Of a DNA stretch of 5,927 nucleotides, positions 1-5,600 are shown piece by piece. The translations under genes were made by a program, and so were the position numbers. Origin of the DNA: DATKQI01 sp035532755 (GTDB lineage Bacteria; Pseudomonadota; Alphaproteobacteria; Acetobacterales; Acetobacteraceae); NCBI GenBank assembly GCA_035532755.1, contig DATKQI010000252.1, positions 1 through 5,927 of the forward strand. Direction: 5' to 3'. Position 1 is the stretch's first letter. Each line of letters begins with the position of its first letter. The notes beneath the pieces are model-generated. The model was given only the letters and a program-made list of their open reading frames with translations, made no database searches and was not told where the DNA came from.

Positions 1-801
1 ATCACCACCACCGATGGCTATGACGACGATTTTCGCCGCCGCCGCCGCTACGTCGCAAGCGCGCACCGGATCGTGGCCGTGAGCCGCTTCACCCGCGCCG
101 CGACGCAGCGCCTGCTCGGCCGCGCCGGCACCGCCGAGGACCCCGCCGGCGCGAACCCGGGCATCGCGCTAATCGAGAACGGCGTCGATACGCTGCGCTT
201 CCGCCCCGGCCCGAAACGCGACGACCTGCTGGCCTATTACGGCCTGACCGGCGCCTTCGTGTTCGTCTCCGTCTGCCGGCTGTTGGAGAAGAAGGGCATC
301 GACCAGGCGATCGGCGGCCTCGCCGCGCTGCTGGGCGCCTTCCCCGACTCCCGCCTGCTGGTGGTGGGCGACGGGCCGGACCGCGCGCGGCTGGAGGCGC
401 TGGCGGCTTCCCTTGGCGTGACGGAGCACGTGGTGTTCACCGGCCTCGTGGCGGAGGAGGAGCTGGTGGACCATTACCGGCTGGGGGACGTGTTCGTGAT
501 GCCGAACCGGGAATTGCCGAACGGGGACACGGAGGGGTTCGGCCTGGTGTTCCTGGAGGCGAATGCCTGCGGCCTGCCGGTGCTGGCGGGCTGCGCGGGC
601 GGCAGCCCGGATGCGGTGAGCGATGGGGTGAACGGGCTGGTGGTGGACGCGCGCGATGGCGCGGCGGTGGCCGCGGCGATGCGGCGGCTGCGGGAGGAGG
701 CGGGGTTGCGGGCGCGGTTGGCCTCGGGCGGGGCGGAGGTGGCTTCGGGGGCGGAGTGGCGGGGGAAGGTGGGGGGATTCTTGGGGGTGTGTCTTGGGTG
801 A
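1..801 (+). CDS. Glycosyltransferase family 4-like protein, C-terminal part (5' end cut by window)
   Basis: The frame is open from the first base, so this is the last 266 residues of a GT-B glycosyltransferase. A complete member is usually about 370-400 residues, so roughly 110-130 N-terminal residues lie outside. Visible parts: the end of the acceptor domain with the VSRFTR segment (about residues 27-32), the IENGVD linker (about 58-63) where the donor domain starts, the SVCRLLEKKGID strand-helix (about 90-101), the VVGDGP turn, and the family EX7E motif EGFGLVFLE (about 178-186) whose two Glu contact the nucleotide sugar. The expected role is transfer of a sugar from an activated donor to a lipid-linked or growing glycan at the cytoplasmic face of the membrane. 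Donor and acceptor cannot be read from sequence. An internal GTG at 73 is not the real start, because homologous sequence continues upstream. The 3' third is unusually rich in G-ending codons. TGA at 799-801. Confidence 0.9.
   Translation: MTTTDGYDDDFRRRRRYVASAHRIVAVSRFTRAATQRLLGRAGTAEDPAGANPGIALIENGVDTLRFRPGPKRDDLLAYYGLTGAFVFVSVCRLLEKKGIDQAIGGLAALLGAFPDSRLLVVGDGPDRARLEALAASLGVTEHVVFTGLVAEEELVDHYRLGDVFVMPNRELPNGDTEGFGLVFLEANACGLPVLAGCAGGSPDAVSDGVNGLVVDARDGAAVAAAMRRLREEAGLRARLASGGAEVASGAEWRGKVGGFLGVCLG
747..798 (+). other. Cluster of G-runs at the 3' end of the first glycosyltransferase gene
   Basis: Five runs lie close together on the coding strand: five G at 747-751, five at 761-765, six at 771-776, five at 783-787 and three at 796-798. 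The gaps are 9, 5, 6 and 8 nt. This meets a relaxed G-quadruplex pattern (loops up to 12 nt) but not the strict 1-7 nt loop rule over any four runs. The same runs would be in the mRNA. They encode Gly, Trp, Arg and Val codons of the first glycosyltransferase, so coding choice alone may explain them. Folding is not shown. Confidence 0.4.
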
Positions 802-913
802 GGCGGGCGGTCGCCCTTCGCACCACGACGCGCCATTGTCTGCCTGCGGTCCCGAACATCCAACCGCAAGCGAGAACGACGGCCCGCAACAGGCTCCTTT
901 GACCCACGTCGGA
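802..913 (+). other. Junction between the two glycosyltransferase genes
   Basis: If the second glycosyltransferase starts at GTG 914, these 112 nt are non-coding, although its frame is open throughout. Right after the first stop there is a small inverted repeat, GGGC at 805-808 and GCCC at 813-816 with a 4-nt loop. It has no following T-run, so it is not a convincing intrinsic terminator. Composition drops here from the extreme G-richness of the preceding gene to a more mixed sequence. In-frame alternative starts are TTG at 794, 836 and 899; only 899 has a short purine motif (AGG, 891-893) at a reasonable distance. No promoter was recognised. Confidence 0.4.
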
Positions 914-2404
914 GTGACAGAACGCAAGCTGCGGGCAGACCTCCGTTCGGCGCGCCTCCACTTTCTGGCAGCCGACCGCGAGTTGGCCGATACCCTGGAA
1001 AGCCACAGTTGGGAGCTTACCCGCCCCGCGCGCCGTTTTGCGCATCGCTTCCCGCGTGCCGGACGCTGGGCCTTACGCGCGCTTCGGCCGCTGACCTGGC
1101 TGTTGGCGGGCGAGTTGCGCGCGCGCCTGCGGGTGCGCCTCGGAGGCCCGTCCGGCGACCGCAGCGCATCGCGCGACCTACCGCGGGCGACGTTGGACCC
1201 GGCTTTGCTCCCACCGCCCGTCCCTGCGCCTAGCGGACAAACCATCCTGATCATCGACGACAGCGTTCCGCAGCCGGATCGCAGCGCGGGCGGACGGACC
1301 ACCCATGATTTCATTACTACGCTGCTCATGGCCGGATGGGGGGTGGCGTTCGCGCCCTACGACGGCCGGGATGGCGGAGAATACACCACCGCCCTCGCCG
1401 CGCTCGGCGTGCCGGTAATCGACGGTCAGGTCCGTGGCGGCATTGCCGCCTGGCTCGCGCTTCATGGCCCGGCGCTGGATCAGGTGATGCTGATGCGCCC
1501 GGAGCCGGGGGACGCGCTGTTGCCCGTGGTGCTGCGCACCACCGACGCTCGATTGAGCTACTACGGCCACGATCTGCACTTCGCCCGCCTGCGCCTGCGC
1601 GCGGCCCTGGAGAGCAACATCGAACTGGCCGAAATCGCGGACCGCCAACTGGCGGTGGAGCGACGTATCTGGCGGGCGGTGGACGTGGTACTCTACCCCT
1701 CGGCCGACGAAGCCGCGATGGTCCGCGAACTGGTGCCGGGGGTCGATGCGTGCGCGGTCCCGATGCTGGGGTTCGACAGCTTCCCCCCGATGCGATCCCC
1801 GCCCGCCGGCGCGAGCCTGTTGTTCGTGGGCAATTTCAACCATGCGCCGAACGTGGACGCGATCCTCTGGTTCACCAGCGCGGTATTTCCGCAGGTGCGC
1901 GCAGCGCGGCCGGACGCGCGCCTTGTGATTGCCGGTTCCGGACCGAATCCCACGGTGCTGGCGCTGGCGGGCGGCGGGGTTGAGGTGACCGGCTATCTTA
2001 CCGACGAGACGTTGCAGCGCTGCTACGAGGCCGCACGCGTAGTCGTGGTTCCGCTGCGGTTCGGCGCCGGCGTGAAGGGCAAGGTGGTGGAGGCGCTGCG
2101 CAACGGGGTGCCGGTGGTGACCACGAGCGTCGGCGCCGAGGGGATGCCGGGTCTGGCGGATATCGTGCCGGTGCACGACGCACCGGCGGCCATGGCGGCG
2201 GCGATCCTGCGGCTGCTCGACGACGATGCCGCCTGGGCGGAGCAGGCGGGAGCGCAGATCGCCTATGCCCGCGCGCATTTCTCCCGCGACACGCTGCGGA
2301 GGGCGCTCCTGGGTGCCCTTGGACAGACCGCGCGATCAGGGCTAGAGGCACAGGCGCCGTCCTGCGGGAATCCGAACGAGAAAGGACCGCCATGCCTCGG
2401 GTAA
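914..2404 (+). CDS. Glycosyltransferase (GT4-like) with N-terminal helical/SW-linker region
   Basis: Numbered from GTG 914 the protein is 496 residues. Residues 1-30 look helical and charged. They lead to the motif SWELTRPAR at about 32-40, a variant of the SWRLTxPLR linker common in multidomain polysaccharide glycosyltransferases. A basic, partly hydrophobic stretch (about 41-78) and a Pro-rich linker follow. The GT-B fold runs from about 109 (TILIIDDSVP) through YYGHDLHFARLR (about 216-227), the donor-domain start LLFVGNFNHAPNVDAI (about 302-317) and VIAGSGP (about 338-344) to PLRFGAGVKGKVVEAL (about 380-395), the nucleotide-sugar binding segment. It probably adds a sugar during glycan assembly in the cytoplasm; specificity is unknown. 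The start is uncertain. There is no ATG before the GT domain, GTG 914 has only a GGA directly next to it, and extension back to 656 would add an Arg/Gly-rich tract that is an out-of-frame reading of the preceding gene. The last codons overlap rfbF by 13 nt. Confidence 0.82.
   Translation: MTERKLRADLRSARLHFLAADRELADTLESHSWELTRPARRFAHRFPRAGRWALRALRPLTWLLAGELRARLRVRLGGPSGDRSASRDLPRATLDPALLPPPVPAPSGQTILIIDDSVPQPDRSAGGRTTHDFITTLLMAGWGVAFAPYDGRDGGEYTTALAALGVPVIDGQVRGGIAAWLALHGPALDQVMLMRPEPGDALLPVVLRTTDARLSYYGHDLHFARLRLRAALESNIELAEIADRQLAVERRIWRAVDVVLYPSADEAAMVRELVPGVDACAVPMLGFDSFPPMRSPPAGASLLFVGNFNHAPNVDAILWFTSAVFPQVRAARPDARLVIAGSGPNPTVLALAGGGVEVTGYLTDETLQRCYEAARVVVVPLRFGAGVKGKVVEALRNGVPVVTTSVGAEGMPGLADIVPVHDAPAAMAAAILRLLDDDAAWAEQAGAQIAYARAHFSRDTLRRALLGALGQTARSGLEAQAPSCGNPNEKGPPCLG
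2378..2386 (+). promoter_or_regulatory. Ribosome binding site for rfbF (decides the start)
   Basis: GAGAAAGGA ends 5 nt before ATG 2392. It is the best Shine-Dalgarno match near this start and favours ATG 2392 over TTG 2449, even though 2392 gives a longer N-terminus than usual for the family. It lies inside the 3' end of the preceding glycosyltransferase gene, so the two genes are probably co-transcribed and translationally coupled. Confidence 0.6.
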
Positions 2405-3222
2405 CGCCGTTACGAGATGCCAAGCGCACTTCCCACGGTGACCGCGGCTTGATCACGAAGGCCGTGATCCTCGCCGGCGGCCTGGGCACGCGCCTCATGG
2501 AAGAGACCGTCACTAGGCCGAAGCCGATGATTGAGATCGGCGGCATGCCGATCCTGTGGCACATCATGCGCGGCTATCACGCCCACGGGATCAGCGAGTT
2601 TATCGTCTGCCTCGGCTACAAGGGTTACGTGATCAAGGAGTGGTTCCAGAACTACCGCCTGCATATGGCGGACGTGACGTTCGACCTCGCCGCCGACACG
2701 ACCACCCTGCACCGCGCCACCACCGAGCCCTGGAAGGTGACCTTGGTCGAGACCGGGCCGGACACCATGACCGGCGGCCGGCTCCGCCGCGTGCGCGACT
2801 ATATCGGCGATGCGCCTTTCTGCTTCACCTATGGCGATGCGGTCAGCACGGTCGATATCCGCGCTTCGATCGCCTTCCACCAAGCACACGGCAAGGCGGC
2901 GACGGTGACGGCGGTCGCCCCGCCCGGGCGGTTCGGCGCGCTCGACCTGGATGGCAATGCGGTGCGCGGGTTCCGCGAGAAGCCGATCGGGGACAACCAG
3001 CTCATCAACGGTGGTTTTTTCGTGCTGCAGCCCTCGGTCATCGACCTGATCGCAGGCGACCCGACGCCGTGGGAAGCCGAGCCGATGGAGCAGCTCGCGC
3101 GCGCCGGGGAACTGATGGCCTTTCGGCATGACGGGTTCTGGCAACCGATGGACACCCTGCGCGACAAGCGGCTGCTGGACGACCTTTGGGCGTCCGGCAA
3201 AGCACCGTGGCGGGCTCCGTGA
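2392..3222 (+). CDS. rfbF: Glucose-1-phosphate cytidylyltransferase
   Basis: Makes CDP-glucose and pyrophosphate from CTP and alpha-D-glucose 1-phosphate, the first step to CDP-6-deoxyhexoses; cytoplasmic. The 276-residue protein matches RfbF almost end to end. It has the nucleotide-binding signature LAGGLGTRL (27-35), RPKPMIEIGG with Lys44, PILWHIM (53-59), GYKGYVIKEWFQNY (75-88), EPWKVTLVETG (112-122), DTMTGGRLRRV (124-134), the metal-site region FTYGD (145-149), EKP (196-198), NGGFFV (206-211) and FWQPMDTLRDK (249-259) with Asp254. One small departure is Ala150 after TYGD, where Gly is usual. The family normally starts two residues before AVILAGG, near residue 22 here, so about 20 residues are extra. 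The ribosome binding site supports ATG 2392; TTG 2449 would give the usual length. The customary partner rfbG (CDP-glucose 4,6-dehydratase) does not follow, and a 99-nt spacer separates it from the next gene. Confidence 0.95.
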   Translation: MPRVTPLRDAKRTSHGDRGLITKAVILAGGLGTRLMEETVTRPKPMIEIGGMPILWHIMRGYHAHGISEFIVCLGYKGYVIKEWFQNYRLHMADVTFDLAADTTTLHRATTEPWKVTLVETGPDTMTGGRLRRVRDYIGDAPFCFTYGDAVSTVDIRASIAFHQAHGKAATVTAVAPPGRFGALDLDGNAVRGFREKPIGDNQLINGGFFVLQPSVIDLIAGDPTPWEAEPMEQLARAGELMAFRHDGFWQPMDTLRDKRLLDDLWASGKAPWRAP

Positions 3223-3321
3223 CCGGTCGCGCCGGCTTGCTGTTCAGAGCACCGATGGGGGTCGGTTTGCCCTCGGGGCGTCGTTTTGCGGCATATTCAA
3301 TCTGCAACTGGAAGATAACCG
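3223..3321 (+). other. 99-nt spacer between rfbF and the SDR gene
   Basis: This is the only clear gap in the gene string from rfbF onward. It holds two weak hairpins: ACCGA/TCGGT (3251-3255 with 3262-3266), and GCCC/GGGC (3269-3272 with 3276-3279), the latter followed after 4 nt by TTTT (3284-3287). Either could be a poor terminator. A relatively A/T-rich patch, CATATTCAAT at 3292-3301, could be a -10-like element, but the only TTG-type hexamer upstream (TTGCCC, 3267-3272) is 19-21 nt away, longer than normal spacing. So an internal promoter is possible but not established. Confidence 0.3.
3310..3314 (+). promoter_or_regulatory. Ribosome binding site for the SDR gene
   Basis: GGAAG lies 7 nt before ATG 3322. 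It supports that start, which gives the expected MRILITG opening of a Rossmann-fold SDR. Confidence 0.5.
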
Positions 3322-4368
3322 ATGCGCATCCTGATCACGGGTAATATGGGATATGTCGGCCCCGTTGTCGTTCGGCACCTGCGCCACCGGTTTCCCGACG
3401 CGGAGTTGATCGGGTTCGACGCCGGGTATTTCGCGCACTGCCTCACAACCACCGGAATGCTGCCCGAGACACTGCTGTCGCAGCAGCATTTCGGAGATGT
3501 ACGCGATCTGCCGGCCGATCTTCTACGCGGCACCGATGCCGTGGTGAATCTCGCTGCCATCTCGAACGACCCGATGGGCAAGCAGTTCGAGGCGGCGACG
3601 GACAGCATCAACCGCGGCGCAAGCCTCCGCCTGGCGCGGCTTGCATCCGATGCCGGCGTACGCAACTTCGTCTTCGCATCCAGTTGCAGCGTATATGGGT
3701 TCGCCGAAGGCAAAGCCCGTAGCGAGGATGATCCAGTCAACCCGCTCACCGCCTATGCCCGTTCGAAGATCGAGACCGAGCGGGGCCTTGCCGGATTCGC
3801 GAACGGAAACATGGTCGTCACCAGCCTGCGTTTCGCGACCGCCTGCGGCATGTCCGATCGCCTCAGGCTGGATCTGGTTCTAAACGACTTCGCCGCCTGC
3901 GCGATGACGTCGGGCGAGATCACCGTGCTCAGCGACGGAACGCCATGGCGGCCGTTGATCGATGTTGCCGACATGGCGCGGGCGATCGAGTGGGCCGCCA
4001 CCCGCGACGCCGAGCGCGGCGGCACGGTGCTGACGGTCAATGCCGGCTCCGACAGGTGGAATCTCCGTGTTCGCGATCTGGCCGAAGCCTGCGCCCGTGC
4101 GTTCGACGGCGCACAGGTATCCATCAACCAGAACGCTCCGCCGGATCGCCGTTCCTATGCGGTCGATTTCAGTCGCTTTCGTGAGCTCGCGCCGGAGCAC
4201 CAGCCGCAGGTGGAACTTGACGAAAGCATCCGTCGGCTACGCGAGGGATTGCGGGGGATCGGATTCGATACCGCAAATTTTCGTGACTCTTCCTATATCC
4301 GCTTGCGAGTACTGGCCGGCCTGCTGGAGGCGGGCGCCTTGACCTCCGATCTCAGGAGAAACGCATGA
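3322..4368 (+). CDS. NAD(P)-dependent sugar-nucleotide epimerase/reductase (extended SDR)
   Basis: A 348-residue extended SDR acting on nucleotide sugars in the cytoplasm. The Rossmann dinucleotide motif is TGNMGYVG (6-13), a TGxxGxxG form. Further landmarks are GDV (58-60), NLAA (76-79), the catalytic serine segment SSCSVYG (120-126), the YxxxK pair Tyr145/Lys149 and LRFATACGM (169-177). The conserved SDGTPWRPLIDVADMA (204-219) is in the substrate-binding half. The serine segment lacks the Asp-Glu (or Asp-Lys) pair typical of sugar-nucleotide 4,6-dehydratases, so this is more likely a C4 ketoreductase or an epimerase than the missing RfbG. The ATGA overlap with the C-methyltransferase gene and the nearby rfbF point to a role late in a branched deoxysugar pathway. 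Exact substrate and stereochemistry are unknown. Its codons end in A or T noticeably more often than in neighbouring genes. The C-terminal 30 residues (about 319-348) are past the core fold and I do not recognise them. Confidence 0.87.
   Translation: MRILITGNMGYVGPVVVRHLRHRFPDAELIGFDAGYFAHCLTTTGMLPETLLSQQHFGDVRDLPADLLRGTDAVVNLAAISNDPMGKQFEAATDSINRGASLRLARLASDAGVRNFVFASSCSVYGFAEGKARSEDDPVNPLTAYARSKIETERGLAGFANGNMVVTSLRFATACGMSDRLRLDLVLNDFAACAMTSGEITVLSDGTPWRPLIDVADMARAIEWAATRDAERGGTVLTVNAGSDRWNLRVRDLAEACARAFDGAQVSINQNAPPDRRSYAVDFSRFRELAPEHQPQVELDESIRRLREGLRGIGFDTANFRDSSYIRLRVLAGLLEAGALTSDLRRNA
4354..4358 (+). promoter_or_regulatory. Ribosome binding site for the C-methyltransferase gene
   Basis: AGGAG lies 6 nt before ATG 4365, inside the end of the SDR gene. 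It is the strongest Shine-Dalgarno site in the window. Together with the ATGA stop/start overlap it fixes this start and indicates translational coupling. Confidence 0.7.
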
Positions 4369-5600
4369 CCGCGGCCCGCTGCCGGTTCTGCCAGGCTCCG
4401 CTGCACGAGACGTTTGCCGACCTCGGCCTCACGCCGCTTGCCAATTCCTTCGTGTCTGTGGATCGTGCGCGGACGATGGAACCGTTCTATCCGCTACACG
4501 CCTATGTATGCAGCGCCTGCCGCCTTGTGCAGCTCGAAGAATTCGAAACCCCACAGCACATCTTCGGCGACTACATCTATTTCAGCTCCTACTCGGAGAG
4601 CTGGCTCCGCCACGCCGAAGCCTATGCGGCAAAGATGATGCAGCTTCTCGGCCTTGGCGCGGGAGCGATGGTTGTCGAAGTTGCCAGCAACGACGGCTAC
4701 CTGCTGCAGTATTTCAAGCAACGCGGCGTCAAGGTGCTCGGCATCGAGCCGGCGGCCAATGTCGCCGCGGCGGCGGCCGAGAAGGGGATCCCGAGCGAGA
4801 TCGCCTTCTTCGGGGCCGCAACCGCGACCCGGCTGCGCGAGGCGGGTGTCGCACCCGACCTCATGGCCGCAAACAACGTCCTGGCGCATGTGCCCGATAT
4901 CAACGATTTCGTCCGCGGATTCGCGATCTTGCTGAAGCCCGGCGGCGTCGTCACCGTCGAGTTCCCGCATCTGCTGCGGCTGGTGCAGGGGGTGCAGTTC
5001 GACACGATCTACCACGAGCATTTCTCGTATCTCTCGCTGCATGTCGTGCGGCGCATCTTCGCCCGACACGGCCTGCGCGTGTTCGACGTGGAGCAGCTCT
5101 CGACGCATGGCGGCTCGCTGCGGGTCTTCGCCTGCCATGCGGCAGACGCGCGCCACGATGAGACCCAGGCGGTGGAACGGCTTCTGGCCGAGGAGATCGC
5201 CGCCGGGCTCGAAAGCGATGCCATCTATCGCCGTTTCGCTCGCCAGGTGATCGACGCGAAGGTCTCCCTGCTGCGCTTCCTGATCGACGCGCGGGCAGAG
5301 GGCAAGCGCGTCGCCGCCTACGGCGCGCCGGCCAAGGGCAACACGCTGCTGAACTATTGCGGTGTCGGGCCTGAGCTGGTCGCCTTCACCGTGGACCGTA
5401 GCCCGCACAAGCAGGGCATGCTGCTCCCAGGCACGCGCATCCCGGTTCGCGCTCCGGAGGCGATCCTGGAGGAGAAGCCGGATTACGTCCTGATTCTGCC
5501 CTGGAACCTGGCCGATGAGATCACCGCCCAGATGGAGGGCGTGCGGGCGTGGGGCGGTCGCTTCGTCGTGCCGATCCCGACTACGCGCGTGCTGCCGTGA
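4365..5600 (+). CDS. SAM-dependent sugar-nucleotide C-methyltransferase (TcaB9/TylC3/NovU type)
   Basis: Expected to transfer a methyl group from S-adenosylmethionine to a carbon next to the ketone of a 4-keto-6-deoxy sugar nucleotide, making a branched sugar; cytoplasmic. The 411 residues show the family's three parts. First is a zinc-binding N-terminal domain with Cys6/Cys9 and Cys49/Cys52. Second is a methyltransferase core with motif VVEVASNDGYLL (103-114) for SAM and LKPGG (190-194). Third is a C-terminal domain with AAYGAPAKGNTLLNY (317-331) and VDRSPHKQGMLLPGTRIPV (343-361). From memory, the residues studied in TcaB9 (Tyr76, His181, Tyr222, Glu224, His225) have counterparts here at Tyr76, His175, Tyr216, Glu218 and His219, the last three inside TIYHEHFSY. 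All are present with a constant offset of 6 after the first, so the enzyme looks intact. C3 (TcaB9-like) versus C5 (NovU-like) methylation cannot be decided. The stop overlaps the next GTG start. Confidence 0.93.
   Translation: MTAARCRFCQAPLHETFADLGLTPLANSFVSVDRARTMEPFYPLHAYVCSACRLVQLEEFETPQHIFGDYIYFSSYSESWLRHAEAYAAKMMQLLGLGAGAMVVEVASNDGYLLQYFKQRGVKVLGIEPAANVAAAAAEKGIPSEIAFFGAATATRLREAGVAPDLMAANNVLAHVPDINDFVRGFAILLKPGGVVTVEFPHLLRLVQGVQFDTIYHEHFSYLSLHVVRRIFARHGLRVFDVEQLSTHGGSLRVFACHAADARHDETQAVERLLAEEIAAGLESDAIYRRFARQVIDAKVSLLRFLIDARAEGKRVAAYGAPAKGNTLLNYCGVGPELVAFTVDRSPHKQGMLLPGTRIPVRAPEAILEEKPDYVLILPWNLADEITAQMEGVRAWGGRFVVPIPTTRVLP

Noticed and set aside
34..48. Five CGC triplets in a row (poly-Arg)
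   Set aside because: Too short to treat as a tandem repeat; it fits a basic stretch in the coding sequence and the gene's strong CGC preference here.
805..816. Hairpin after the first stop codon as a terminator
   Set aside because: The stem is only about 4 bp and no T-run follows. It is more likely chance in GC-rich sequence.
656..913. ATG 656 as the start of the second glycosyltransferase
   Set aside because: It would add 86 residues, the first part being an Arg/Gly/Trp-rich out-of-frame reading of the first gene's 3' end with no family resemblance, and would need a 146-nt overlap.
169..1329. Long open frame on the minus strand (386 codons) across the first two genes
   Set aside because: It lies opposite two clear glycosyltransferase genes, is rich in Arg, Pro, His and Gln with no recognisable domain, and is expected by chance at this GC. 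The same holds for minus-strand frames at 1178-2278, 2410-3144 and 4494-5408.
3251..3301. Terminator plus promoter in the rfbF-SDR spacer
   Set aside because: Hairpins are 4-5 bp and the -35/-10-like pair has spacing of 19-21 nt with poor matches. Kept only as a low-confidence description of the spacer, not as called sites.
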